From the NCBI GenBank assembly GCA_027487685.1, contig JAIYDC010000072.1, positions 1 through 45,351 of the forward strand: a stretch of 45,351 nucleotides of DNA, in the 5' to 3' direction. The translations under genes and the position numbers were made by a program. The stretch comes from Pseudomonadota bacterium. Lineage in GTDB: Bacteria > Bdellovibrionota > Bacteriovoracia > Bacteriovoracales > Bacteriovoracaceae. The notes under the pieces are model-generated. The model had not been told where the DNA came from, did no database searches, and saw nothing but the letters and a program-made list of their open reading frames with translations. This document shows positions 34,574 through 42,769 of this stretch, in pieces (the first letter of the stretch is position 1; each line of letters opens with the position of its first letter).

Positions 34574-35772
34574 AGTATTTTTCCTCGGAGCGTCCGCTGC
34601 GGCCCCGTCTGACCCGTGATATCACCAAGCACCTCAAACGGGGAAACCCTTGGGTCTTTGCCGACGCCATGGAAAAAATCAAGGCCCCTGAGGGCCAGTA
34701 TGGAATTCTCTTGGGGCCCAGAAGTGATGTTGTGGCCCACGGCTTCACCTCTTCCTCCGTCAACCTCGCCTTCCGGGTTCTTACTGTTGGCGATCGTCGC
34801 TTCACGGACGGTGAGGTCGAGCGCCGAATACTGCGTGCAGCTCGCAACAAGCGTCACCTCCTGACGATCGATAATAAGTGCTTCCGCCTACTCAATGGTG
34901 AGGGTGATGAACTTCCTGGAGTCGTTGCGGACTACTATGACGGAGTCGTGGTGCTCAAACTCGACGGAGCAGCTTCCGAGGCCTTCTGGAACAAGGAGGC
35001 ACTGGCGCAATTTATTATGGAGGAACTGAATCTCCCTATTCGCTGCATGTATTTTAAAAGGAAAAACAGCGAAGAGGAGAAAGGGTTAATCCTCTGCGGC
35101 GAGTGCGAGAATCTGACAGATCTTGAGTTCCTCGAGCATGGAGTCAAGTTTCGGACCAATATCATCGACGCTGCCAAGACCGGTTTTTTCCTGGACCAGC
35201 GAGAGAACCGAAACTTTATCCGCTCTGTGGCCAAGGACAAAACCCTTCTGAACCTCTTTGGTTACACGGGTGGATTTTCGGTGTACGCGGGGCTAGGAGG
35301 CGCCCTCATGGTGACCACCGTCGACATCGCACCCAACGCCATCAAGGGAGCGACTAGGAACTGGCAAATCAATCACCTGGCCCCTGAGCTTCACGACGCC
35401 ATTTGCGAAGATGCTTTCGAGTTCGTGGCCCAGGCGCAGAAAGAAAAGCGCCTCTGGGATATTGTGATCACCGACCCACCAAGCTTCGCGCCGAACCAAA
35501 AAGCGGTGGCAGCGGCACGGGAGGCCTACATCAAAGTCTTTACTGACTCACTCCGTTTGGTGAAAGACGAGGGCTTCTTCGCAGCATCCAGCTGCTCAGG
35601 CCATATCGGCTTCGAAGAGTTCCTGGAGGTCGTGCAGGAGGCGCTCTCAAAAGCTAGACGCCGTGGAAAAGTCCTTTTAGTGAAGGGCCAGCCGGAAGAT
35701 CACTCCTATCCCCTGGCACTCCCGGAGATGAGGTACCTGAAGTTTGTCTATCTGCAGGTCTTCAATGATTAG
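34570..35772 (+). CDS. RlmI-like 23S rRNA m5C methyltransferase with PUA domain
   Basis: This 400-residue protein has a PUA domain (about 1-75, KHLKRGNPWVFADAMEKI), an EEHD-like middle region and the methyltransferase core. KTGFFLDQRENR (about 203-214) is the RlmI group signature, NLFGYTGGFSVYA is motif I, TVDIAPNAI is motif II and ITDPPSFA is the catalytic motif, followed by ASSCSGHI with the catalytic Cys. RlmI makes m5C1962 in E. coli 23S rRNA. It is coupled to the RlmM-like gene by ATGA, and its stop overlaps the convergent gene's stop. Confidence 0.88.
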   Translation: MKYFSSERPLRPRLTRDITKHLKRGNPWVFADAMEKIKAPEGQYGILLGPRSDVVAHGFTSSSVNLAFRVLTVGDRRFTDGEVERRILRAARNKRHLLTIDNKCFRLLNGEGDELPGVVADYYDGVVVLKLDGAASEAFWNKEALAQFIMEELNLPIRCMYFKRKNSEEEKGLILCGECENLTDLEFLEHGVKFRTNIIDAAKTGFFLDQRENRNFIRSVAKDKTLLNLFGYTGGFSVYAGLGGALMVTTVDIAPNAIKGATRNWQINHLAPELHDAICEDAFEFVAQAQKEKRLWDIVITDPPSFAPNQKAVAAAREAYIKVFTDSLRLVKDEGFFAASSCSGHIGFEEFLEVVQEALSKARRRGKVLLVKGQPEDHSYPLALPEMRYLKFVYLQVFND

Positions 35773-36305
35773 CCGCCTGATGTCCGTGCCATCAGCTCTT
35801 TGACAAAGGTCTTGCTCCGAAGCTCAAGCCAGAGAACCTGCATCATCACTCCAGCACAGATCCAGACCAAACTGTAGCTCAGGGTCTCCCGCGGCAGGCC
35901 CGCGGCCAAGTTGGTCAGCATGAGTCCACCCCACAGGAGAGCTGGCATGAAGATCAAAGAATACTTAAAGCGCCGCCAGATCCACCACAGCTCTTCTCCT
36001 TTCATGCCGATGAAGGCCACGACGAGACCACTCGAAAGAAACAGCGAAGCACAGAATGCCGCACAGGCCACTTCTCCGAGAGCACGGAAGATGTGGGCGA
36101 TACCATGACCCTCCAGGAGTCCCAGTCCAAACTGCGGGCAAAACCCAAGCGAGAAGAGGGCCCCAAGAAGTTCGAAGACGATAAACTTAGCGACGATCCC
36201 CCGGGCCCGAAAAGAGAGAAGGATGTCGGCCTTCGTCTGCGCTTTTAGGAATGCGGGTGGTGCTTCTTGACCAACTAAAAACTCTAAGATTTCTTTATTC
36301 TTCAT
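35769..36305 (-). CDS. membrane protein, probable anti-sigma factor
   Basis: The 178-residue protein has a short cytoplasmic N terminus (about 1-35) and four hydrophobic spans (about 38-58, 76-98, 113-133 and 140-160). Its start overlaps the ECF sigma gene by 11 bp, the standard sigma/anti-sigma arrangement. The N-terminal part is too short for a zinc anti-sigma domain and has no HxxxCxxC. The role is inferred from gene order alone; it could be an unrelated membrane protein co-expressed with the sigma factor. Confidence 0.6.
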   Translation of the reverse strand: MKNKEILEFLVGQEAPPAFLKAQTKADILLSFRARGIVAKFIVFELLGALFSLGFCPQFGLGLLEGHGIAHIFRALGEVACAAFCASLFLSSGLVVAFIGMKGEELWWIWRRFKYSLIFMPALLWGGLMLTNLAAGLPRETLSYSLVWICAGVMMQVLWLELRSKTFVKELMARTSGG

Positions 36306-36804
36306 GGTGACCTCTTAGACTTCGAACGGCCCTTGATAAACGCTGGCGAAGGTTCGTTTGTGACAGACCCGTTTGGGCCTCCAATTCCGCATACCCGACG
36401 CCTTCCAGAAAGTAGTGCCGCACCAGTGCCTGGGTCTCCGGGGGAAGCTTCGCCAGGAGGGCCTCCGTCGCCTCAGGTGCAAGATCGGGTGGGTTAGTGT
36501 AAAACTCTGTGATAATCTCCGTCTGGTAATGGGACACGTCCCGACGGGCCATGGCACGGTACTCATCAATCAAAAGGTTCTTCATAAGTACGAAGAACCA
36601 CGGAGCGAAGGGTCGGTCTTTGTAGAGACCCCGTTTCTCATGCAACTGGCGCCAGACCTTTTGGAACTGATCATCTACGTCGCTCGCGCGGATGCGCCGG
36701 CGCAGGAAGGCGTAAACCATGGGAGCGTATTTTTCATACAGCACACCAAAGGCGTCTTCGCTTCCTTGAGCATACTCCCGCATCCACTCTTCATCGCTTT
36801 TCAT
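36295..36804 (-). CDS. ECF RNA polymerase sigma factor
   Basis: This 169-residue protein has region 2 (about 15-85, DAFGVLYEKYAPMVYAF then DVDDQFQKVWRQL, with WFFVLMKNLLIDEYR) and region 4 (about 115-165, LPPETQALVRHYFLEG then the helix-turn-helix YAELEAQTGLSQTNLRQRLSRA). Length and layout are those of an ECF sigma factor. It lies 12 bp downstream of the MerT-like gene and overlaps a membrane protein that is probably its regulator. It may drive this same metal-related operon. Confidence 0.9.
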   Translation of the reverse strand: MKSDEEWMREYAQGSEDAFGVLYEKYAPMVYAFLRRRIRASDVDDQFQKVWRQLHEKRGLYKDRPFAPWFFVLMKNLLIDEYRAMARRDVSHYQTEIITEFYTNPPDLAPEATEALLAKLPPETQALVRHYFLEGVGYAELEAQTGLSQTNLRQRLSRAVRSLRGHHEE

Positions 36805-36816
36805 CTCTGGATCATC

Positions 36817-37191
36817 TCACAGGAGTTCGGGAAGGATAAAGGCATAAAATGCGCCCACCAAGTTGATCAAAAAAGTCACTATCAGGATGGGCGTGGCCCA
36901 TGAACGCGCGGACTCGCAAGCGTCTTTCTTATCCATAGGGCAAGTTTTGGAATCAGAGAAGCGCTGGCCCGCGAATGCCAATGCCAGCATAAAAAACGAA
37001 ACTCCGAAAACGATCCCCTTATGCTCTGAAGGCCAGATCAGCTGAGGAAAATAACCTAAAAATCCAGCGAGTCCTGCGCCGAATCCCAGCAGCACCAGGG
37101 TCGAGGGGATAGCGCAACAGAGGAGTGTGCCGAAGGAGGTGAAAAGAGATGCGTAAGCGATCGCCCTACTTTCTTTCAATGCTTGCCACAT
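36817..37191 (-). CDS. MerT-like metal transport membrane protein
   Basis: The 124-residue protein has three membrane helices (about 14-45, 58-76 and 100-120). A vicinal C25-C26 pair sits in the first helix, and C84 and C92 in the loop before the last, the same arrangement as in the mercuric transporter MerT. The frame is open from 37365, but AGGAT precedes the ATG at 37191 and gives the MerT-like length. It overlaps the upstream HMA-protein gene by 26 bp. The metal and direction of transport are unknown; no mercuric reductase gene is near. Confidence 0.7.
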   Translation of the reverse strand: MWQALKESRAIAYASLFTSFGTLLCCAIPSTLVLLGFGAGLAGFLGYFPQLIWPSEHKGIVFGVSFFMLALAFAGQRFSDSKTCPMDKKDACESARSWATPILIVTFLINLVGAFYAFILPELL

Positions 37192-37441
37192 TATATCCTG
37201 CCTCTTGTATGAGTTTCTTAATCGTCTCGTCAGAGAGGTCCTTCCCTTCATGGGTTTGAATGGTGACAACCTTCTCGTCCATGTTGACCCGAAGTTCCCG
37301 GATGCTGGTCTCGGGAGCAAACTTTTTCTTGATCCCTTGAGCGCACATGGAGCAGACCATGCCACTGACCTTCACCGAAATATCGGCGGCAAGAGCATTC
37401 AAAGAGAAACCTAAAAGGATCAAAGATAACATTTTCTTCAT
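37166..37441 (-). CDS. periplasmic heavy-metal-associated (MerP-like) protein
   Basis: This 91-residue protein has a signal peptide (1-19, ALAA) and one HMA domain with SGMVCSMCAQGIKK, metal ligands C30 and C33. This is the MerP layout: a periplasmic carrier that hands a soft metal ion (Hg, Cu or similar) to the partner transporter. It overlaps the MerT-like gene, which supports a transport pair. The N-terminal extension and motif match is strong; the metal is inferred only broadly. Confidence 0.85.
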   Translation of the reverse strand: MKKMLSLILLGFSLNALAADISVKVSGMVCSMCAQGIKKKFAPETSIRELRVNMDEKVVTIQTHEGKDLSDETIKKLIQEAGYNVASIERK

Positions 37442-37455
37442 AAACTGTCCTCCGA

Positions 37456-38091
37456 CTAGTAGTGAACCATCAGGTTAAGCATCCACTCTCCGCGGGTGCT
37501 TGAGCCCAGTTCCCATAAGACGTTGTGATAAAAAAATCGAACCAGGGGTGTAAGAGTGACCCTGTCTTGGACATCGCCAATCACCATTCCTTGGAGCATG
37601 AACCAAGTCTGAAGCTCCTCGAAGGGGGCCTTCCTGGGAGAAAAACCTATGCGCCCCTGAGCAATGTAGGAGTTTTGAAACTGGTAATACTTGGCAGCGG
37701 TATAGAGGGAGCGGGTTTCCCAATCCACGTCGGCCCCCACAAGACCGGATGCGCGGGTGCGCTTGTCTCCACCAAATTCCCGGTCCTCGACTCCAAGACC
37801 GCCGTGAAGATACAAATTCGCCTGAGAGTCAGTGCCGTTGCGCCGCCAAAGGAGCTGATTGAGTTTCACTAGACCCAACTCGTTATTGGCACCATCCCGG
37901 GAGAAGCGCCAATGATCCACGCCGAGTGCTAACCGCTGGGTAAAGGAGTACATGACATAATTATTTGAGTACTCCGGCATATTGGAAGAGTTCAGCGCCC
38001 AGCCACCCTGGTAAATCACGGGATGGGCCCAGGTGAGAGCGCTGTTAAAGATCACAAAAAACAACAGTAAAGATCGTTTCATATCCATCAT
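37456..38091 (-). CDS. outer-membrane barrel protein of the metal cluster
   Basis: The 211-residue protein has a signal peptide (about 1-22, TWAHP). The mature chain is rich in alternating aromatic residues (YVMYSFTQRLALGVDHWRF, WMLNLMVHY) and ends in Tyr, as outer-membrane barrels do. No family is recognised. It is the first gene of a five-gene minus-strand run, 14 bp before the MerP-like gene, so a role in metal passage across the outer membrane is plausible but unproven. Confidence 0.65.
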   Translation of the reverse strand: MMDMKRSLLLFFVIFNSALTWAHPVIYQGGWALNSSNMPEYSNNYVMYSFTQRLALGVDHWRFSRDGANNELGLVKLNQLLWRRNGTDSQANLYLHGGLGVEDREFGGDKRTRASGLVGADVDWETRSLYTAAKYYQFQNSYIAQGRIGFSPRKAPFEELQTWFMLQGMVIGDVQDRVTLTPLVRFFYHNVLWELGSSTRGEWMLNLMVHY

Positions 38092-38120
38092 AACGATGGC
38101 CGAGGGCCGGCCGTGACAAG

Positions 38121-38810
38121 CTAATGAAGATTTTTGGTAATCTTTCGGAAGTTCGCCCAGATCTGGGATTTTAAAAGATCCACGTCCATGTCGAGGTGAT
38201 GGGCCGCACGCAGGTAGATGTCATGGATATCGAGGTGCTTTTGTTCATCCGTCTCAAGGAAGAGGTTTGAGAGCGGCACCAGGGGAAGAAGTTCCCGGAT
38301 CTGAGGCGAATTGTCGATCGAGAGACCAAACGAAAAATAGGTCTCGGGATGAAGCCGCAAGAGGTCCCGCATAAGCGCTTCGTTGCCGCGGAAGTCGTGG
38401 AAGATCCAAGGAGACTTAGGTTTTTTCTCTTTTAGAATCTGAAGGAAATCAGATCCCGCACGCACACTGTGAATGACCAGTGGTAAGGCATAGCGCTCTG
38501 AAAGATCGAGGTGCCAATGGAACAAACTTAACTGCATATCGAGGAATTCAGGGTAGGCACGGTCGATACCTGTCTCTCCAATCCCCCATAGCCTCTGCTC
38601 ATGTGTGAGATTTTCGATGTGGCGTTTAAACGCATCAATTTCGTCCGTCGTATAATCCTCAACCCACCAGGGGTGAATGCCGGCGGAGGTATAGGTCTTT
38701 GGTGTCCCTTCTACCAAGAGCTCGTCAGTGGAAAGGCAGGCAACACTGACCGACTCTGGGTGCGTGTCACGCCTGTGGGTATGAATATCCAGGTAGTTTA
38801 AAGGGTCCAC
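38121..38810 (-). CDS. TatD-family metal-dependent hydrolase
   Basis: The 229-residue protein has the amidohydrolase TIM-barrel motifs of TatD: DIHTHR near the start, GETGID, LVIHSVRA, IFHDFRG and ETDEQK. TatD enzymes are Mg-dependent 3'-5' nucleases. At 229 residues it is shorter than E. coli TatD (260), like the small TatD group. It lies 4 bp after the preceding small secreted-protein gene and 29 bp before the metal-cluster outer-membrane gene. Confidence 0.85.
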   Translation of the reverse strand: MDPLNYLDIHTHRRDTHPESVSVACLSTDELLVEGTPKTYTSAGIHPWWVEDYTTDEIDAFKRHIENLTHEQRLWGIGETGIDRAYPEFLDMQLSLFHWHLDLSERYALPLVIHSVRAGSDFLQILKEKKPKSPWIFHDFRGNEALMRDLLRLHPETYFSFGLSIDNSPQIRELLPLVPLSNLFLETDEQKHLDIHDIYLRAAHHLDMDVDLLKSQIWANFRKITKNLH

Positions 38811-38814
38811 TGAT

Positions 38815-39114
38815 TTACCGGCAGAAGATGGTGTGGTCGACCATCATGATTCTCTCGCCAATCTGCTGCCCATAAATCGTTCGATAGGAGGTGATTCGCG
38901 ACGGAATATACTCAAACACGTTCTCGGAGTGCCGCTGACCATTGGCGTAGGTGAGGTTTACAAACCCAGAGCAGGTGACGTTTCTGTCTGTATGGTTCCA
39001 GATCGTGACTTGCACACTCGTGCCATAATTTGTGACCTGAGGGAAGATAGCACTTGAACGACCGGCATGGGCCAGAGTGCAAATCAAAATGGACACAAAA
39101 AGACATGTTTTCAT
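38815..39114 (-). CDS. small secreted protein of unknown function
   Basis: The 99-residue protein has a signal peptide (1-17, AHAG). The mature part is beta-rich, with phrases such as VTNYGTSVQVTIWNHTDRNVTCSGFVNLTY that suggest a small immunoglobulin-like or beta-sandwich fold. It has two cysteines (C48 and C98), possibly a disulfide. No family is recognised. Its stop lies 4 bp before the TatD start, so they probably share a transcript. Confidence 0.65.
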   Translation of the reverse strand: MKTCLFVSILICTLAHAGRSSAIFPQVTNYGTSVQVTIWNHTDRNVTCSGFVNLTYANGQRHSENVFEYIPSRITSYRTIYGQQIGERIMMVDHTIFCR

Positions 39115-39192
39115 TGAGTAACTCCTGATATCTTGATTAAACCAATCGACGACCTAACCGTCTAGTTTTAAGGCACAGATCAGGAGTCAAAA

Positions 39193-39822
39193 ATGATTTC
39201 ACCAGATATTTTAGCTTATTGCATTAGCCATTCTACCTCGCCTAGTGAACTGGTCAAAGAACTCGGGGACTACACGGTAAAAAATATATCCGGTAGCAAT
39301 ATGTTGATCGGAGAGATGGAAGCCGCTGTGCTGGGCTTTTTGATCAAACTTGGGGGCGTCAAACGAGTCCTCGAATTAGGAACATTTACAGGCTATTCCG
39401 CTCTCGCCATGGCGGAGCAGCTGCCGGCAGACGGAACGGTGACCACAGTAGATATTAATCCCCACACAACTAAAGTCGCCAGGGAGTATTGGGACCGCTC
39501 ACCCCACGGACAAAAGATCAGCCAGATCCTAAAACCCGGCAGAGACGCCCTGGCCGGGCTCACGGGAACATTTGACCTTGTGTTTATCGACGCCGATAAA
39601 AACGGCTACCCCTTCTATCTTGAATGGGCCCTGGCCCATCTCTCACCGCGGGGTCTTATCGTGACTGATAATACACTCTGGAGCGGAAAGGTCCTGACTC
39701 CGGCCCAGGATAATCAGACCGAATCCATCATCAGTCACAACTCCCAGGCACGTGAGCTCCTCGGATATACCAAGGTCCTTCTTCCCGTGCGAGATGGGAT
39801 GTACCTTATCACGAAGAGCTAA
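39193..39822 (+). CDS. SAM-dependent O-methyltransferase (catechol/caffeoyl-CoA type)
   Basis: This 209-residue protein matches the class I O-methyltransferase family (Methyltransf_3): NISGSNMLIGEMEA at the substrate side, VLELGTFTGYSALAMAE as motif I, TTVDINP as motif II, LVFIDADKNGYPFYLEWAL with the metal-binding Asp, and IVTDNTLWSGKV. Members methylate catechol-like or small-molecule hydroxyls with a divalent cation. The substrate is unknown. AGGAG precedes the ATG. Confidence 0.88.
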   Translation: MISPDILAYCISHSTSPSELVKELGDYTVKNISGSNMLIGEMEAAVLGFLIKLGGVKRVLELGTFTGYSALAMAEQLPADGTVTTVDINPHTTKVAREYWDRSPHGQKISQILKPGRDALAGLTGTFDLVFIDADKNGYPFYLEWALAHLSPRGLIVTDNTLWSGKVLTPAQDNQTESIISHNSQARELLGYTKVLLPVRDGMYLITKS

Positions 39823-39874
39823 ACCGCCCGGTTGCGATCAGTTCCCGGGCCTTAGTTTCTTAAACGCTGATGCA

Positions 39875-39909
39875 GTTCCACAGGAGTCCAGAAAGCACCC
39901 CTGTGGAAC
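39875..39909. terminator. 10-bp hairpin between convergent genes
   Basis: GTTCCACAGG (39875-39884) pairs with CCTGTGGAAC (39900-39909). It sits between the plus-strand methyltransferase (ends 39822) and the minus-strand lipoprotein (ends 39916). There is no strong T-run on either side. Confidence 0.45.
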
Positions 39910-39915
39910 AGATTA

Positions 39916-40353
39916 TTAAAGAACGATCAGAACTTCATTCGTGTCGCCCGACTTTGTGAATTCGAAATCGACGTTGTCGTCAGAGAAGAAGGTCGATTCT
40001 TGAGCACAGTCATCACCCATGTCAATGACATCGATGGCAAGTTCTCCGCGCTTGGGCATGGTGAAGTCAGGTAACACCAATGACTCAGGGGCCGTGCTGC
40101 GGTCGATGAGATACTTCTGCTTGGAAACACACTCATTCAGGATCGTTGTACCGTTAATGTCAATCCGCGACTTCGACGGGAAGCTGCGACCCTCGAGAAG
40201 AAGCTTCCAACTGATTGAGGAAAGGCAACCGACTCCGGAGCAGACCGGGTTAACTGTTTTGCGAGACTTTGACTCCGGGCGATTGCCGCAGCTGATGGCC
40301 CCGAAAAGGAGACTGCCCATCACGACGAGATACAATGTTTTACTCATGTCCAT
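39916..40353 (-). CDS. putative lipoprotein
   Basis: The 145-residue protein has a lipoprotein signal (FGAISC, Cys at residue 22) followed by NRPESKS. The mature part holds further cysteines and ends in a short beta-like sequence. No family is recognised. AAGGATC lies 5-7 bases before the ATG at 40353, which decides that start over an ATG two codons on. It is probably anchored to the outer or inner membrane. Confidence 0.65.
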   Translation of the reverse strand: MDMSKTLYLVVMGSLLFGAISCGNRPESKSRKTVNPVCSGVGCLSSISWKLLLEGRSFPSKSRIDINGTTILNECVSKQKYLIDRSTAPESLVLPDFTMPKRGELAIDVIDMGDDCAQESTFFSDDNVDFEFTKSGDTNEVLIVL

Positions 40354-40553
40354 AGCTTGATCCTTGGTTTGGAGGGTGAATACCCGACCGAGCTTATGGG
40401 AAGAGTTAACGAATTGAAAAGTTGTTGATCGGGCGAAGCTCCTGCTAACGAGGCGAGACGGCGCGCTTCATTAGTACAAAGGAATCGAAGGCTTCACTCA
40501 CTGCTCCTGTAGAGTGAGCAAAGTGAATCTAAATTTTTTCTTCAGGCAGGAGA

Positions 40554-40817
40554 CTAGAAGCGGAAGATGCCTCGAGAATCACGAAGCTTCTCCCGAAGAC
40601 CGTCCTGATATGACCTGGTCGGAAACTTCGTCTCAAAGCGACCAGCAATCATGCGCTCCACTCTTCTAGAGGGTGAACGGAAAAGTTCAATCAAATTGGC
40701 CGGAACAACATTCTCAGACGACACCTTTTGGACCCGGACCAAGTCCCGGTAGGAAAACTCCATGGCAAAGCAATCAGAGAAGAAAAGAGTCAGGATGAGG
40801 GCGGTGATGACTTTCAT
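40554..40817 (-). CDS. small secreted protein
   Basis: The 87-residue protein has a signal peptide (1-19, SDCFA) and a basic mature region (FRSPSRRVERMIAGRFETKF). The frame is open to 40853, but GGAGG lies 6 bases before the ATG at 40817, where the signal peptide starts. No family is recognised. Confidence 0.6.
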   Translation of the reverse strand: MKVITALILTLFFSDCFAMEFSYRDLVRVQKVSSENVVPANLIELFRSPSRRVERMIAGRFETKFPTRSYQDGLREKLRDSRGIFRF

Positions 40818-40926
40818 TTCGAACCTCCTGTTCGTTACGTGTCCAGCGCCCATTTGCGAGTTTCATGCCGGCCCTAATGGCCTGTAAATCTGAATCATGG
40901 GGCCAAAGAGAACCCAGCCATTGGTG

Positions 40927-41832
40927 TCACAGTCCACGGCGCTGGAGTTCTTCCGCCGCGGCGGGAAAGTCGAAGGATAGGGTTTCCTGGAAGGTGAAGG
41001 GGATGAGGATATCGGCATCTTGCTCAAGCACAACATTTGGGTGACTTCGGCGCCTGGGTGCCGGTGGAAAAAGAAGTGACTTGGACCGAAGGTCGTTGTT
41101 ATCACACAGAAGATTCCCTTGGATGATATTGCCACTCATCGCCGCCTTGATCCGGACAGTGAGGGTAGGGCCCGTCACCACGAATGACTTCTGATCACCA
41201 GCAAGTTTCGTCAATACTTCTAAACCAATGCCCGCAAGCTCTCCCTGGATAGTCCCTCGTGAGCCGGTTAAAGAGAGCTTTCCCCCTTCCTTGATCTTAG
41301 TCGTCATTTTAAAAGCCTGGTCTTGATCGAAGGACAACCGAACATCCGAAAGCGAGAGAAGAGTTCGTACAATATTCTGATCAACTTCCTTCAGCATCAC
41401 ATTTGTAAGCCGCACATCGAGGGTCTTGAAGTGCTCGAGGATTTCATCTCTCACCTGAGCGATATCGCCCCCGGATAGAATCATGCTCACATCCCAGGCC
41501 TTGATTTTCACAGAGCGCTTGGCCTCCCAAAAAAATCCTGGTCGCAGTGACAGCTCAATGCGGCCCGCTTCCAGGATTGACGATGGGCCTTCAGGACTCA
41601 CCACATCCAAGTCACGCAAGATAAGAAGACCTTGAAGAAGCTGCAGATCAACATGACTAACCTTAATCACACGGCCATTTTCGTCGGGAGGAAGACCGTT
41701 GATCCATGCCTCGATCGCGAAAGGTGCCAAGACCCGGGCACTAAGACCTACCACAAAAAGAATCAAGGCCAGCGCCAAAATCCAGATTCGATTCGGCTTA
41801 GGCCTTTCTGTTCGAATGTAGATTGGCTTCAT
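40927..41832 (-). CDS. AsmA-like membrane-anchored protein
   Basis: The 301-residue protein has a short basic N terminus, one membrane helix (about 18-37) and a long periplasmic beta-rich part. Phrases such as VIKVSHVDLQLLQGLLILRDLDV and ILEAGRIELSLRPGFFWEA are typical of AsmA/DUF748-like beta-groove proteins thought to bridge the envelope in lipid transport. It is shorter than full AsmA proteins, so it is a small member or a look-alike. No partner gene is adjacent. Confidence 0.6.
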   Translation of the reverse strand: MKPIYIRTERPKPNRIWILALALILFVVGLSARVLAPFAIEAWINGLPPDENGRVIKVSHVDLQLLQGLLILRDLDVVSPEGPSSILEAGRIELSLRPGFFWEAKRSVKIKAWDVSMILSGGDIAQVRDEILEHFKTLDVRLTNVMLKEVDQNIVRTLLSLSDVRLSFDQDQAFKMTTKIKEGGKLSLTGSRGTIQGELAGIGLEVLTKLAGDQKSFVVTGPTLTVRIKAAMSGNIIQGNLLCDNNDLRSKSLLFPPAPRRRSHPNVVLEQDADILIPFTFQETLSFDFPAAAEELQRRGL

Positions 41833-41984
41833 GATATCAGTGTACGTGGCCTATCGGTGGTCGCACAAGACGCGAGGAGATGGCGCGCTATTCAATAGAA
41901 AAAATTACGTTTAATTTAAAATTCGTGTCACTCGCTCGCTTGATACCATCCCTCCAACGTTAAACCTTACCACGGAGGATTTGT

Positions 41985-42338
41985 ATGGCCAAACGAGTAG
42001 CTCAAGGAAACCAGGGGCAGAAGAAAACCAGGCGTGCACTAGAGATGGCACCGAACGATGCTGGCATTCAGAGTAATCCTCTGAATTCTAAGCTCGCAGG
42101 TCTCGCGGGTCTCGGAAGTTTCGTCCAAGGAGCAGGTTATAAGAAGATTGCCCGGGCAGTTTCGAGCAACCCCTGGGCCCTCTCTCTGGCCGGAGGCATC
42201 GGCGCCTACTTCATCGGACGTTTTTTGTACCGCTACTACGAGAATCATCCTGAAATCTCGGATTTTATCCAGGAAAACTTTGAGACAGTCGAGTCAAAAC
42301 TGCGTGAGATCCGGGGTACCGACTCGGTCGCACACTAA
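41985..42338 (+). CDS. tandem paralogue 1: small single-span membrane protein
   Basis: The 117-residue protein has a basic, probably disordered N terminus, one membrane helix (about 62-81) and a C-terminal amphipathic tail. The tail contains PEISDF (89-94) and ENFETVESKLREIR. The protein encoded next (42363-42683) has the same order of parts with PEISDFLRENMDNLEAKL, so they are tandem duplicates. RBS GGAGG precedes the ATG. I do not recognise the family. Confidence 0.7.
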   Translation: MAKRVAQGNQGQKKTRRALEMAPNDAGIQSNPLNSKLAGLAGLGSFVQGAGYKKIARAVSSNPWALSLAGGIGAYFIGRFLYRYYENHPEISDFIQENFETVESKLREIRGTDSVAH

Positions 42339-42362
42339 CATGATGAAAATGGAGAAACAAAA

Positions 42363-42683
42363 ATGGTAAAAAAAACACTTCCGAAAAAAGACGGTCGCCG
42401 TATAAGGACCAATCGTACCCGTGGAAGCGCTCAGTCCATGGATGCCAGGAATGACAGCTTTCAGGAGGATCGGGATTATAAAGAAATCCTGAAAGACTTC
42501 ATCTCGCGCCCGGCGGTGAAATACGTGGCCGGCGGAGTCGCTGCGGCGATACTTGCGAGGCTTGCCAACAATATGGCAGGAAAATATCCTGAGATCTCGG
42601 ATTTCCTCCGGGAGAATATGGACAACCTTGAGGCCAAGTTAGGAGAGTTTCGAGACACTCTTCAAAACACCGCACAGCACTAG
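42363..42683 (+). CDS. tandem paralogue 2: small single-span membrane protein
   Basis: This 106-residue paralogue of the preceding gene has a basic N terminus, an Ala/Gly-rich membrane helix (about 51-68, AGGVAAAILARL) and the shared tail PEISDF (76-81) with ENMDNLEAKLGEFRDT. The two genes are 24 bp apart and surely co-transcribed. A terminator follows. Function is unknown; the short tail helix could mediate dimerisation or contact another envelope protein. Confidence 0.7.
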   Translation: MVKKTLPKKDGRRIRTNRTRGSAQSMDARNDSFQEDRDYKEILKDFISRPAVKYVAGGVAAAILARLANNMAGKYPEISDFLRENMDNLEAKLGEFRDTLQNTAQH

Positions 42684-42706
42684 TCTTTAACATGGTATTC
42701 ATCAAT

Positions 42707-42745
42707 GAAGGGGCCGCATTGTCGGTCCCTTCTCTTTCTTATTCC
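42707..42745 (+). terminator. rho-independent terminator after the tandem paralogues
   Basis: GAAGGGGCCG (42707-42716) pairs with CGGTCCCTTC (42723-42732), with one G-T pair, and is followed by TCTTTCTTATT. It separates the paralogue pair from the copA promoter. Confidence 0.75.
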
Positions 42746-42769
42746 TCATTGACCTTACCCAAATAAACT

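Noticed and set aside
35769-37441. Classical mercury resistance (mer) operon
   Set aside because: MerP- and MerT-like proteins are present but no merR or merA, so mercury detoxification cannot be claimed.
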